A DNA stretch of 64,000 bases. Source: Alkalicaulis satelles. Its GTDB lineage: Bacteria > Pseudomonadota > Alphaproteobacteria > Caulobacterales > Maricaulaceae. The position numbers and the translations under genes were made by a program. Of this stretch, positions 16,844-26,342 are shown piece by piece. Location of the stretch: NCBI RefSeq assembly GCF_008630495.1, contig NZ_VWOJ01000001.1:372001-436000 (forward strand). Reading direction: 5' to 3'. A model generated the notes under the pieces. That model did not search any database. It was not told the DNA's origin and saw only the letters and a program-made list of their open reading frames with translations. How positions within the stretch are numbered: the first letter of the stretch is position 1; every line of letters begins with the position of its first letter.

Positions 16844-17401
16844 TCAGCGCTGCGCGCTCACCCGCGCGCCCGGCCCGCGCACGATGCGAGAGACGGCGGC
16901 CCGGTCCTCGCGGTCGGCGGGTCCCAGCACCTCGATGCGCACTTCGGCCAGGCCCTCCTCGACAAAATCCAGCGCCTCAGCCGCCGCACGGCTGAGATCG
17001 ATGATGCGCCCGTCAATATAGGGCCCGCGGTCATTGACCCGCACGATCACGCTGTCACCGGTGTCCAGGCGCGTGACGCGGGCAAGGCTGGGCAGGTCCA
17101 GGGTCAGATGGGCGGCGCTCAGCGCGTCCTGATCAAAAATCTCGCCATTGGCGGTGAGCCGGCCATGAAAACCCGGCCCGTACCAGGAGGCTGTGCCCTC
17201 CTCCACGCCGCGCACCGCCAGCCAGTCGCCCTCCACCTTCACCCGGTCCGCGCCAGGCGCGGGGGCGGGCGTGCGCGCGGGCGGCGGCCCTGCGCGGACC
17301 GTGTCCAGCGGCGCTTCCACCGGCGCGCCGGCGCAGGCGGTGAGCAGGCAGACCGGCAGGATGGACGCGCTCAGGAGCGCTGCGCTCAATCTCACGGGCA
17401 A
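16844..17401 (-). CDS. rlpA: RlpA-family septal lytic transglycosylase lipoprotein
   Basis: The 185-residue product begins with a lipoprotein signal whose lipobox is LTAC (Cys near residue 23). The double-psi beta-barrel domain spans about 65-165: EEGTASWYGPGFHGRLTANG, then VRVNDRGPYIDGRIIDLSRA, with the catalytic Asp in NDRGPY. There is no SPOR domain, which the longer RlpA proteins use to find denuded septal glycan. It probably acts in the outer membrane on peptidoglycan during division. The carboxypeptidase gene lies 95 bp downstream. Confidence 0.9.
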   Translation of the reverse strand: MPVRLSAALLSASILPVCLLTACAGAPVEAPLDTVRAGPPPARTPAPAPGADRVKVEGDWLAVRGVEEGTASWYGPGFHGRLTANGEIFDQDALSAAHLTLDLPSLARVTRLDTGDSVIVRVNDRGPYIDGRIIDLSRAAAEALDFVEEGLAEVRIEVLGPADREDRAAVSRIVRGPGARVSAQR

Positions 17402-17612
17402 TCTCGCTCGGCTTCCAGAGCATCAAGCATACACGCCGGCCGGATAGCCGGAAATGACCTGACGCGCCCATGGGAACTCATCCTGTGCGTTATCAGTGAG
17501 CGCCAATAAGGCGGCGCAATGATGGACCATAACAACTTAATGTGGTATTTGCGCCGTCATGGCTGGCAATGCGCCGCCAGCCAGGTGAAGCAACTCATAC
17601 CGGGGACCCATC

Positions 17613-19136
17613 ATGAACACATTCCGCATCAGGATGTCCGCGCTGGCTGCTTGCATCAGCCTGTTTGCAGGCCCAGCCGCCGCACAAAACTGTGACTCGG
17701 TCTGTGTTGAAGGTGAAACCTGCATCGCCGCCGCGCTCTACCCTTATGTTCCCGACACAACGGCCTTCGCATCGGCGATCTGTTCGGCCTGGAGCCAGGC
17801 CGGATATACCGAGAAGCTTTATCTGATCGCTGATGAATCGGTATGGGACGGAGGGTATTCATCCGACCCCGTCTACACCAATGGCAGCGGGGCCCAGACC
17901 CCCATCGACGTGTTTGTCTATGACGCCATGTATCTCAATTACTGGGCGCAACAGACCGTTCCGGTGCCGGCGGACCAGATCAGCGATCCCGGTGATTTCG
18001 TTGAGTACGCCCGCACGGCGCTGGTCAGATCTGACGGCTCCATGACCGCCCTGCCCGTTTTGGGCTGCACGAACATCATGTTCTATCTTCAGGGCGATAG
18101 CGGCATGGAAGGCGTCAGCACGCTGGCGCAGTTTTTCGACGTCAATCCCGCTGGCGTCTATATCAGCCCGGTCCCCTTTGGCCGATCGGGCGCCATGCTG
18201 GACATGTCTGGCAGCACCACGATCGGCGTGGACTACATGGTCCGGGGATATCTGCAGAACGGCGCCTGGCCGGATATGGGTCCGCTGGACGGCGCTATCA
18301 TCACCCCGCTGGCGCGCCTTTCTGAATCGGCGAGCTATTACAATGCGCTCACAGGCGCCATTCCCAGCCTGCCCGATGTCGAAGATCAGTATGTGCGCGC
18401 CGGCTATTTCAGCCAGGGCTATGGGCGCACCTCCATCGGGTTTTCCGAAAGCATGTCGCAGATGTCTGACGACACGCGCAGCCGCGTGAGGCTGAGCGCC
18501 TTCCCCTGGAGCGATCATGCTGACGCCAACAATTTGTTTTATGCTGATGTGGCGGGGGTGAACGCGCAATCTTCCTTCCTGGCCGATGGCGGCGATTTGC
18601 CGTTCAGGCTGGCCAATCTGATGACCCGGGAGGCGGTGTTGCAGGACTCCATCGCCCCGCCGGGCGGGCCGCTATCCTATCTCTTCCCCGCGCGGGTCAG
18701 CGTTCTGAATTCACTGGCGCAACAGGATCCGCTCTACGCCCAGATGGCCGGCGTTCTCAACAGCAAGCCCGCCGAGCTGGTCGCCATGCCCACATCAGAC
18801 CGCGACGCCTTCCACGCCTTTGGCGGGACGGTGCGCAGTGCGGTCAAGCAGGCTTTCCAGGGGCATTGCGATCTGGAGAGCCCGCAATTCATCAACTCCA
18901 ACACCCAGGCCCAGACCATCTGCCCGCAAGTTTGCGCCGATAGCGGAGGATGGATCGGTTCCTGGACCAATGTGGCGCCGCCCGCCTGGCCGCAATATTC
19001 GGCGTGCGGGTGTGCCGTGTGCACCGCTGACAGCCCGCTGCCGCCTGCGGCTGACGGGACCGGAATGCGCGCCTTCTCCCCGATGCGCGCGTCCATCGCG
19101 CCGACTGACGGCGTGCGGCGCTATCAGCGCAACTGA
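17613..19136 (+). CDS. Exported thiaminase I with C-terminal MVL-like lectin domain
   Basis: Residues 1-25 are a signal peptide. Residues about 38-410 match thiaminase I (thiamine pyridinylase), which has a periplasmic-binding-protein fold and swaps the thiazole of thiamine for another base. The evidence is ALYPYVPDTTAF, IDVFVYDAMYLNYW, the nucleophile motif LPVLGCTNIMFY (C152) and YVRAGYFSQGYGRTSIGFSES with acid E279. The Cys-Glu spacing of 127 is nearly that of the known enzyme (Cys113, Glu241, as I recall). Residues 419-470 are a separate six-Cys-containing module: TQAQTICPQVCADSGGWIGS, then SACGCAVC, which resembles the mannan-binding MVL domain. A 35-residue tail follows. The gene stands alone; no thi genes or TPP riboswitch are visible. 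Confidence 0.82.
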   Translation: MNTFRIRMSALAACISLFAGPAAAQNCDSVCVEGETCIAAALYPYVPDTTAFASAICSAWSQAGYTEKLYLIADESVWDGGYSSDPVYTNGSGAQTPIDVFVYDAMYLNYWAQQTVPVPADQISDPGDFVEYARTALVRSDGSMTALPVLGCTNIMFYLQGDSGMEGVSTLAQFFDVNPAGVYISPVPFGRSGAMLDMSGSTTIGVDYMVRGYLQNGAWPDMGPLDGAIITPLARLSESASYYNALTGAIPSLPDVEDQYVRAGYFSQGYGRTSIGFSESMSQMSDDTRSRVRLSAFPWSDHADANNLFYADVAGVNAQSSFLADGGDLPFRLANLMTREAVLQDSIAPPGGPLSYLFPARVSVLNSLAQQDPLYAQMAGVLNSKPAELVAMPTSDRDAFHAFGGTVRSAVKQAFQGHCDLESPQFINSNTQAQTICPQVCADSGGWIGSWTNVAPPAWPQYSACGCAVCTADSPLPPAADGTGMRAFSPMRASIAPTDGVRRYQRN

Positions 19137-19214
19137 ACACGCCCGTGTTCGCCGCCGCCAGCGGTCCTGCCCGCTTGCCTCGCCTGCATGCCTGGCGCTA
19201 AACCCTTGCGGGCC

Positions 19215-19304
<90 letters not shown>

Positions 19305-19538
19305 TTAGCTCAAAACGCCCGACGCAGAATCGGACCTCGCCTTTGATGGGTAAGGCATTGATTGGCCCGGTCAGCACGGCCTTCGCTTGCGAGGATGTGC
19401 GCGCGTCAGGCGCCGCGTTGGCGATGCGCCGGGACGTATGAAGCCTTGCGTCTACGCACAAATCCCCGCATCGCTTGAATTCACAGCCGAACAGCGTACG
19501 CACCCTGTGCAGAGGCTCCCTTTTTTTGCGGCACATGG

Positions 19539-20438
19539 ATGTCTGAGATGACGCACGCCACTGGCCATGCCCCGCCCGGTTCAGGCGCGCCGGATACGCA
19601 CGGCGCCAAACGCCGCCGCGCGGTGACGCCCGTGGATGCGGCGCAGGCGCCGGCCATGGAGCGGCTTTTGTCGGTCATGGAGGCGCTGCGCGATCCGGAC
19701 GGCGGTTGCGCCTGGGATCTGGAGCAGGATTTCGCCTCCATCGCGCCCTACACGCTGGAAGAGGCCTATGAGGTCTGTGACGCCATTGCGCGCGGCGATA
19801 TGGGCGATCTGCGCGAGGAGCTGGGCGATCTCCTTTTGCAGGTGGTGTTTCACAGCCAGATGGCTGAAGAGGCGGGGCATTTCCGGTTCGAGGATGTGGC
19901 CGAAGCCATCACGGACAAGATGATCCGGCGCCATCCCCATGTCTTCGCTGGCGCCAGCGTGCGCGATGCGGCTGAACAGACCCGCGCCTGGGAGGTGCAG
20001 AAGGCCGAGGAGCGCGCCGGAAAAAGCAATGAAGACAATTCCTTGCTGGCCAATATTCCCCTCGCCCTGCCCGCCCTGGTGCGCGCTGAAAAACTGACCA
20101 AGCGCGCAGCCCGCGTCGGTTTTGACTGGCCCTCGGCCGAGCGCGTGTTTGACAAGCTCGATGAGGAGCTGGCCGAAGTGCGTGAGGCTTTGGCCGCGGG
20201 CGACCAGGACCATGTGGCCGAGGAGCTGGGCGATCTGTTATTCGTGATCGCCAATCTGGCGCGCAAGCTGGGCGCCGATCCGGAAGCCGCCCTGCGCGCG
20301 GCCAACGCCAAATTCGAGCGCCGCTTCAGACAGATAGAAGATGCGCTTGAAGGTCAGGGCAAGACATGTGCTGAAGCCAGCCTGGATGAGATGGAAGCGC
20401 TCTGGCTGGCGGCCAAGCGCACCGAGCGCAAGGGCTGA
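19539..20438 (+). CDS. mazG: Nucleoside triphosphate pyrophosphohydrolase MazG
   Basis: MazG hydrolyses (d)NTPs to monophosphates and pyrophosphate. The 299-residue protein has two MazG repeats. The first has GCAWDLEQDFASIAPYTLEE and the metal motif EEAYEVCDAI plus EELGDLLLQVVFHSQMAEE. The second has KLDEELAEVREAL and EELGDLLFVIANLARKLG. The N-terminal 39 residues (HATGHAPPGSGAPDTHGAK and so on) are not part of the fold, so the true start may be Met40 at 19656. The gene is convergent with hflX, 8 bp apart. Confidence 0.93.
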   Translation: MSEMTHATGHAPPGSGAPDTHGAKRRRAVTPVDAAQAPAMERLLSVMEALRDPDGGCAWDLEQDFASIAPYTLEEAYEVCDAIARGDMGDLREELGDLLLQVVFHSQMAEEAGHFRFEDVAEAITDKMIRRHPHVFAGASVRDAAEQTRAWEVQKAEERAGKSNEDNSLLANIPLALPALVRAEKLTKRAARVGFDWPSAERVFDKLDEELAEVREALAAGDQDHVAEELGDLLFVIANLARKLGADPEAALRAANAKFERRFRQIEDALEGQGKTCAEASLDEMEALWLAAKRTERKG

Positions 20439-20446
20439 GGCGCGCC

Positions 20447-21781
20447 CTACCCGTCCGCCATCACCTTGGCCGACTGGCCCAGGCCCGGAAAGCGCACTTT
20501 GAAGCGTCCGGCGTCCGCCTGGCCCAGGCGCGCCACGGCATGGATCTGACCCGTCTCGGGATCGGTGCGCTCATCGAGGATTTCGCCGTTTTCATGCAGC
20601 CAGGCGATCGCCGCCCCGTCATCAGGTCCCGCCTTGATGCGTAGGATGAAGTCATCCGAGCCAAGGGCCTCATCTACCAGCGATAACAGCGCTTCCACGC
20701 CTTCGCCTGTGATGGCGGAAACCGGTATCGCGCGCGGCGCGTCGGGCCGGATCACGCGCGCGCGCCAGATCAGATCCTCGCGGGCCTCGTCGTCCAGCCG
20801 GTCGGCCTTGTTCCACGCCTCGATAAGGGTCTGCCCCGCTTCGGCGCCTGCGCCCAGGGCCTCCAGAACCGACAACACATCGGCCTTGCGCCCTTCATGG
20901 TCGGGATCGGCCATGTCGCGCACATGGATCAGCACATCGGCCTCCCTGACCTCTTCCAGCGTGGCGCGGAAGGCGGCGATGAGTTCGGTGGGCAGATCGG
21001 TGATGAAGCCTACCGTGTCGGAGATCAGCAGCTTGCGGCCCGTGCCGGTGCGGATGGCGCGCACGGTGGGGTCCAGCGTGGCGAAGGGCATGTCCTTGGC
21101 CAGCACCTGGGCTTCTGACAAACGGTTGAACAGGGTGGACTTGCCCGCATTGGTGTAGCCCACCAGCGCCACCGTGGGCCAGGGCGCGGCCTGGCGGCGC
21201 TTGCGGTGCAGGGTGCGGGTGCGCACCACCTCGTCCAGCTCGCGGCGCAGCTTGGCCATCTTGTTGGAGAGCAGGCGCCGGTCGGTCTCGATCTGGCTTT
21301 CGCCCGGACCGGCCAGGAAGCCGCGTCCGCCGCGCTGGCGTTCCAGGTGGGTCCAGGTGCGCACCAGGCGCGAGCGCTCATAGGACAGGCGCGCCAGCTC
21401 CACCTGCAACCGGCCCTCGCGGGTCTGGGCGCGGCGGCCGAAGATTTCCAGAATCAAACCGGTGCGGTCGACCACCTTGGCGTTCAGGCGCTTTTCCAGA
21501 TTGCGCTGCTGCACCGGGCTCAGCGCGGCGTCGATGATCACCACGCCCGCTTCAAGCTCGTCCACGCGCTCCTTCAGGCTGTCCAGCTTGCCCTTGCCGA
21601 AAAAGGCGCCCGCATCCAGCTTGCGCACAGGCTCTATGCGCGCCTCGGCGGTGACCAGGTCCAGCGCCTCGGCCAGGCCGCAGGCTTCTTCCAGCCGGGC
21701 TTCGGCGCGTGAGGAATCCATGTCCGCAAATTGCGGCAGCAAGACCAGGGCGTGATCGGTTTTGGCCTGACGGTCGATCAA
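20447..21781 (-). CDS. hflX: Ribosome-associated GTPase HflX
   Basis: HflX is a GTPase that splits stalled or heat-damaged 70S ribosomes. The 444-residue protein has the HflX N-terminal domain (about 20-110), the coiled linker with [20 protein letters not shown], and the G domain from about residue 210: G1 [13 protein letters not shown]3 DTVGFI, then NKADRLD as G4. A C-terminal extension follows (about 380-444). It overlaps hfq by 4 bp; this hfq-hflX order is shared with E. coli and other alphaproteobacteria. Confidence 0.95.
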   Translation of the reverse strand: MIDRQAKTDHALVLLPQFADMDSSRAEARLEEACGLAEALDLVTAEARIEPVRKLDAGAFFGKGKLDSLKERVDELEAGVVIIDAALSPVQQRNLEKRLNAKVVDRTGLILEIFGRRAQTREGRLQVELARLSYERSRLVRTWTHLERQRGGRGFLAGPGESQIETDRRLLSNKMAKLRRELDEVVRTRTLHRKRRQAAPWPTVALVGYTNAGKSTLFNRLSEAQVLAKDMPFATLDPTVRAIRTGTGRKLLISDTVGFITDLPTELIAAFRATLEEVREADVLIHVRDMADPDHEGRKADVLSVLEALGAGAEAGQTLIEAWNKADRLDDEAREDLIWRARVIRPDAPRAIPVSAITGEGVEALLSLVDEALGSDDFILRIKAGPDDGAAIAWLHENGEILDERTDPETGQIHAVARLGQADAGRFKVRFPGLGQSAKVMADG

Positions 21782-22035
21782 TCGGCGCTCTCGTCCTCGC
21801 CCTCATCCTTGTCGAACAGCTGGACAGGCTGGCTGGGCATGATGGTGGAGATGGCGTGTTTGTAGACCAGCTGGATCTGGCCCTCGCGCTTGAGCAGAAC
21901 GCAGAAATTGTCAAACCAGGTGACCACGCCCTGCAGCTTGACGCCATTGACCAGGAAAATCGTCAAGGCGGTCTTGTTCTTGCGCACCGTGTTCAGGAAG
22001 ACGTCCTGAAGGTTCTGTTTCTTATCGTTAGACAT
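21778..22035 (-). CDS. hfq: RNA chaperone Hfq
   Basis: The start chosen is the ATG at 22035 ([10 protein letters not shown]); a longer frame to 22110 adds non-homologous residues. The 85-residue protein has the Sm1 part ([20 protein letters not shown], then [18 protein letters not shown]) and the Sm2 part with the YKH motif ([17 protein letters not shown]). It forms a hexameric ring that pairs small RNAs with mRNAs. The acidic C-terminal tail ([11 protein letters not shown]) is short, as in other alphaproteobacteria. The 4-bp overlap suggests cotranslation with hflX. Confidence 0.97.
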   Translation of the reverse strand: MSNDKKQNLQDVFLNTVRKNKTALTIFLVNGVKLQGVVTWFDNFCVLLKREGQIQLVYKHAISTIMPSQPVQLFDKDEGEDESAD

Positions 22036-22141
22036 CAGCCCTAATTGACCCAGCTTGTCCGGCCCGCGGCCAGCCCCACAGCCCAACAGGTAACCACGCT
22101 TGCGCGGCACTGCAACCCGTGTTGCGGCGCCGCATGCAGGC

Positions 22142-23536
22142 TCATCCGCGCCTTATCAGGGCTGCGAAAGCCGCAATGGCGGCCAGAATCTCCAGCCGTC
22201 CGAGCACCATCAGCCCGGCGCTGATCATCAGGCCAGCCGGTTCCATGGCGGAAAAAGCGGTCCCCGCCAGCGGGCCGGCATTGGCCAGCGCTGCGCCCGA
22301 GGCGCGCCAGGCGGCGTCAAACCCGCTGCCGGCCAGCGCGATCAGCACCGCACCGCCCGCCAGCGCCACAGGATAGGCCAGCGCATAGACCGCCACCCCC
22401 GCCAGCATGTCATCGGTGATCGTGCGCCCGCCAAAGCGCGAGCGCACGGCGGCCGAAGGGTGGGCCAGCAAGGCCACCTCCCCCCAGGCGCGGCGCACCA
22501 GGATCAGCACGCGCGACAGCTTCATGCCCCCGGCCGTGGACACCGCCGACCCGCCAATCAGCGCCAGCAGGATCAGGACGGGCACGGGCAGGATGACCGT
22601 TTCATTCGTCTGGAAACCGCTCGTGGTGATGGCGAACAGGGCGTCCAGGCCCGCCGGCGCCATGGCCGGCACGCCATAGGCCAGACCAGCGAGCGCGGCC
22701 ATCAGGAGGCTCACGCCGGCCATGGCGCGCAGCTCTCCCGAGGCGGTGCGCGAACGCTGGCGCAGAAGGATCTCGTAGATCACGGCGAAATTCCACGCCC
22801 CCAGCACGCACAGCAGCGCCAGAATGAAGATCGCGCCGGGCGTCAGCCAGCCCGCCAGCGGCCCGCTATGGGGCGCCAGCCCCGCCGTGGCCATGCCCGA
22901 CAGGGCCAGGCAGGCGGCTTCAAACGCCTGCGCCCCGCCGGCGGCCAGAAGCAGGAACCCGGTCAGAGTGACCAGCAGATACGCTCCGCCCAGACGGCGC
23001 ACGGCAGGTCCGAAATTGGTGAACAGGTCGGCGCGCTCAATGGTCAGAAGACTGGTGCGGCGCAGGCCCGAAGCCGGGTCGTCCAGCGCCGCAAACACCG
23101 TCACCGCCAGCACCAGACCGCCCAGCCCGCCCAGCCAGGCCAGCAGGCAGCGCCATAAAACGGCGGCGCGTGAGATGTCTTCTGGCGGCGCGATCACCGC
23201 CCCGGTGGTGGTCAGCGCGCTATAGGCCTCGAACACGCCCTCTATCACGCCCCCTGCCCCGGCCGCCAAGGGCGGCGCGGCCAGCAGGGGCGTCAGCAGC
23301 CAGGCCAGCAGGGCCAGGCGCAACGAGGCGGAAGCGGCCGCCGGGCCGGATGCGTTCACCGTGCCCGCCAGGCTCACCCCGCCCATAAACAGGCCCGCCA
23401 GCGCGGTGAGAAAAAAGCCGCGCGCCTCATGCGGCGCGCCTTCGGCCCAGGCGAAAAAGATGAAGGGGATGGCGGCTGCGCCGATGAACAGCGCGCACCA
23501 GCCCAGGGCGCGAATCAGGCGCTGTAACTGGGCCAT
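22142..23536 (-). CDS. trkH: Trk-type potassium uptake membrane subunit
   Basis: The 464-residue integral membrane protein has about ten hydrophobic segments and the glycine-containing pore loops of the TrkH/KtrB family, for example [31 protein letters not shown] and [13 protein letters not shown]. It forms the K+ channel that TrkA gates. trkA lies 18 bp upstream in the same direction, so both components are coexpressed. The C-terminus ends in [13 protein letters not shown]. Confidence 0.9.
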   Translation of the reverse strand: MAQLQRLIRALGWCALFIGAAAIPFIFFAWAEGAPHEARGFFLTALAGLFMGGVSLAGTVNASGPAAASASLRLALLAWLLTPLLAAPPLAAGAGGVIEGVFEAYSALTTTGAVIAPPEDISRAAVLWRCLLAWLGGLGGLVLAVTVFAALDDPASGLRRTSLLTIERADLFTNFGPAVRRLGGAYLLVTLTGFLLLAAGGAQAFEAACLALSGMATAGLAPHSGPLAGWLTPGAIFILALLCVLGAWNFAVIYEILLRQRSRTASGELRAMAGVSLLMAALAGLAYGVPAMAPAGLDALFAITTSGFQTNETVILPVPVLILLALIGGSAVSTAGGMKLSRVLILVRRAWGEVALLAHPSAAVRSRFGGRTITDDMLAGVAVYALAYPVALAGGAVLIALAGSGFDAAWRASGAALANAGPLAGTAFSAMEPAGLMISAGLMVLGRLEILAAIAAFAALIRRG

Positions 23537-23554
23537 GGCGCCTCCCTGCCCCGG

Positions 23555-24928
23555 CTAGAAATATTGCAGGCTCACCCGGAAGAGCTGTTCGACCTTGGAA
23601 ACAGCGCCTTTCAGGGCGAAGAAAATCAGCCGGTCGTTTTCCTCGATCACCACCCGCTCGCGGGCGAAATGGACATGATCGCCGCGCACCAGCGCGCACA
23701 CGGCCACGTCTTCGGGCAGATCGAGCGCATTGAGCGCCTTGCCCACCAGCGGCGAGGTGGCCAGCGCCACGCCCTCCAGCGCCTCCGCGCCGCCGCCCGC
23801 CAGCGATTGCAGCCCGGTGATGCGTCCGCGCCGGATATGCTGGAGTATGGTGGACACGGTCACTTCGCGCGGGTCGATCATCACATTGATGCCCAGCGAC
23901 TCGCGCACCGGCTTGAACGCCTCGTCATTGACCAGGCACACCGAGCGCTCCGCGCCCTCGCGCCGGGCCATGACGGCGCTCAGAAGATTGACCTTGTCGT
24001 CATTGGTCAGGCACAGGGCGAGCTCTGCATCCTCCACCCCCGCCTCGCTGAGAATCTCGCGGTCCAGCGCATCGCCGTGGAGCACCACGGTCTTGCGCAA
24101 CACGTCCGCCGCGCGCTCGGCCTGGCCCTTGTCGCGCTCGATCACCCGCACGCGCACCCCGCTCACCCGCTCCAGCGCGCGCGCCACGTACAGGCCGATA
24201 TTGCCCGCCCCCACAATCACCACGCGCCGGGCGCGGGGCGCAGAACGCCCGAACATGTCCAGCGCGCGTTTGACGTGGGCGGCTTGGACGCAGACATAGA
24301 CATCATCCCCGCTCATCAGCGGATCGGTGTCTTCGGGGATGAACAGGGTCTTGTCGCGCTGTATGCCGACAATGTCGAACCCCATGTCGGGAAACAGATC
24401 GATCAACTGGCCGCGCGGGCTGCCGGCCACGGGGGAGTTCTCGTCCACCTGCAGGCCCAGAAGCTGGACGCGTGAATTGGCGAAGGGCGCGGTGGCGAAT
24501 GCGCCGGGCGTTTCCAGGCGCTGAAGAATGGAGCGGCTCACCTCCAGCTCGGGAGAGATGGTCACGTCGATGGGCAGGCCGTCAGACGAAAACAGCTCGC
24601 TCCAGCGCCGGTCCAGATAGCTCTGGGCGCGCACGCGCGCGATGCGGGTGGGCGTGTCGAACAGGGTCTTGGCCACCTGGCACGCGACCATATTGGTCTC
24701 GTCCGAATAGGTCACCGCGACCAGAAGATCGGCATTGGCCAGGCCTGCGCGCTCCAGCACGTCGGGATGGGCGCCGTGACCCACAACGCCGCGCACATCC
24801 AGATCAGTGGTCACCCGGTCGATCAGCTCGCGCGACCAGTCCACCACCGTGACCGCATTGCCCTCGCCGGCCAGCTCGCGCGCAATGCCGTGCCCGACCC
24901 GTCCAGCGCCGCAAATGACCGCTTTCAT
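23555..24928 (-). CDS. trkA: Trk potassium transport regulatory subunit
   Basis: TrkA is a cytoplasmic ring of RCK domains that binds NAD(H) and nucleotides and controls TrkH. The 457-residue protein has two RCK units: the first begins at residue 1 with VICGAGRVGHGIARELAGEG, and the second at about 235 with VVIVGAGNIGLYVARALERV. Each unit is followed by a TrkA_C domain, around 140-225 and 370-457. It overlaps ntrX by 4 bp, so nitrogen and potassium functions share a transcript here, an arrangement seen in other alphaproteobacteria. Confidence 0.94.
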   Translation of the reverse strand: MKAVICGAGRVGHGIARELAGEGNAVTVVDWSRELIDRVTTDLDVRGVVGHGAHPDVLERAGLANADLLVAVTYSDETNMVACQVAKTLFDTPTRIARVRAQSYLDRRWSELFSSDGLPIDVTISPELEVSRSILQRLETPGAFATAPFANSRVQLLGLQVDENSPVAGSPRGQLIDLFPDMGFDIVGIQRDKTLFIPEDTDPLMSGDDVYVCVQAAHVKRALDMFGRSAPRARRVVIVGAGNIGLYVARALERVSGVRVRVIERDKGQAERAADVLRKTVVLHGDALDREILSEAGVEDAELALCLTNDDKVNLLSAVMARREGAERSVCLVNDEAFKPVRESLGINVMIDPREVTVSTILQHIRRGRITGLQSLAGGGAEALEGVALATSPLVGKALNALDLPEDVAVCALVRGDHVHFARERVVIEENDRLIFFALKGAVSKVEQLFRVSLQYF

Positions 24929-26337
24929 GAGGCCTCTTCCGTATCCGCGTCCTCGTCCTCGCGCCGGCCGGGCCCGGCCACGCCCAGGGTCTTGAGCTTG
25001 CGGTGCAGCGCCGAGCGCTCCATGCCGATAAAGGAGGCGGTGCGCGAGATATTGCCGCCAAAGCGGTTGATCTGGGCGCGCAGATATTCGCGCTCGAAGC
25101 TCTCGCGCGCATCACGCAGCGGCAGCGCGATCATGCGCTCGGTATCAAAGCCGGAGCTGTGCCCGCCCGAGCGGCCCGCCACCTCGCCCGGCAGGTGATC
25201 AAGCGTCACCGGCTCGTCAGGATCGCCCGCCGCCAGGATCAGCAGGCGCTCCACATTATTGCGCAGCTGGCGCACATTGCCCGGCCAGTCGTGAGCCTGG
25301 AGGGCGGCCATGGCGTCCGCCCCGATGCGCCGGCGCGGCAGGCCGGACATGGTGGTCAGACGCTCGATGAAATGCTCCACCAGATGCGGAATGTCGTCGC
25401 GCCGTTCCGACAGGGCGGGCACGTCGATGGGGACCACGGCCAGGCGGTGATAGAGGTCCTCGCGAAAGCGCCCCTGCGCGATCAGGGCGCGCAAGTCGCG
25501 CGCGGTGGAGGACAGGACGCGCACATTCACCTCCACGTCCGCCGCGCCGCCCACCCGCTTGAAGCGCTGTTCGACCAGCATGCGCAACAGCTTGCCCTGG
25601 GTGGCCAGCGGCATATCGCCCACCTCGTCCAGGAACAGCGTGCCGCCATGGGCCTCTTCCAGCAGGCCGATGCGCTCGACCACCCCGTCACGCTCGGCGC
25701 CGAACAGCTCCAGCTCCACCCGGTCCGGGTCCATCAGCGCAGACGAGACCGGCACGAAGCCGCCGCGCGCGCGGTGGGAGGCGTTGTGGATCATGCGCGC
25801 AATGAGTTCCTTGCCCGTGCCCGGGTGACCTGCGATCAGCACCCGCGAATTGGTCGGCGCGACCCGGTCGATGGTCTGGCGCATGGCCAGCATCGCCGCC
25901 GACTGCCCCACCAGCTCATTGTGCATTTCCGAGCGCGCGCGCAATTCGGCGTTTTCCCGGCGCAGCTGACTGGCCTCCAGGGCGCGCTCCACCGTGATCA
26001 GCAGCTTGTCGGACTTGAAAGGCTTCTCGATGAAATCGTAGGCGCCCTTGCGGATGGCCGCCACCGCCGTCTCGATGGTGCCATGGCCGGAAATCACCAG
26101 TACCGGCAGGAGCGGATCGGCGCGCTTGATCTCGTCCAGCAGTTCGATGCCATCGAGCCGCGAGCCCTGCAGCCACACGTCCAGCACGGCCAGCGAGGGC
26201 TTGCGCTGGCGGATGGCGCCCAGCGCGCTGTCTGCATCGGCGGCGTAACGCGCCTCATAGCCTTCATCCTCGAGCAATCCGCCGATCAGCTCGCGGATAT
26301 CGGCCTCGTCATCCACAATGAGTATGTCCCGGGACAT
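24925..26337 (-). CDS. ntrX: Response regulator NtrX
   Basis: NtrX is the response regulator partner of NtrY. The 470-residue protein has a receiver domain (1-120; phospho-acceptor D53), an AAA+ domain (about 143-370; Walker A GHPGTGKELIAR, Walker B TLFLDEVGDM) and a C-terminal Fis-type helix-turn-helix with GGNISRTASFIGMERSALHR. The loop that contacts sigma-54 (GAFTGA) is missing: after ELFGAERDG the sequence goes VVERIGLLEEAHGG. It therefore probably does not activate sigma-54 in the usual way. It is cotranscribed with ntrY (5-bp gap) and trkA (overlap). Confidence 0.95.
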   Translation of the reverse strand: MSRDILIVDDEADIRELIGGLLEDEGYEARYAADADSALGAIRQRKPSLAVLDVWLQGSRLDGIELLDEIKRADPLLPVLVISGHGTIETAVAAIRKGAYDFIEKPFKSDKLLITVERALEASQLRRENAELRARSEMHNELVGQSAAMLAMRQTIDRVAPTNSRVLIAGHPGTGKELIARMIHNASHRARGGFVPVSSALMDPDRVELELFGAERDGVVERIGLLEEAHGGTLFLDEVGDMPLATQGKLLRMLVEQRFKRVGGAADVEVNVRVLSSTARDLRALIAQGRFREDLYHRLAVVPIDVPALSERRDDIPHLVEHFIERLTTMSGLPRRRIGADAMAALQAHDWPGNVRQLRNNVERLLILAAGDPDEPVTLDHLPGEVAGRSGGHSSGFDTERMIALPLRDARESFEREYLRAQINRFGGNISRTASFIGMERSALHRKLKTLGVAGPGRREDEDADTEEAS

Positions 26338-26342
26338 ATCGT

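Noticed and set aside
17402-17612. TPP riboswitch upstream of the thiaminase gene
   Set aside because: I looked for the conserved CUGAGA and ACCUGA elements in the leader and did not find them together. Nothing else suggests a riboswitch.
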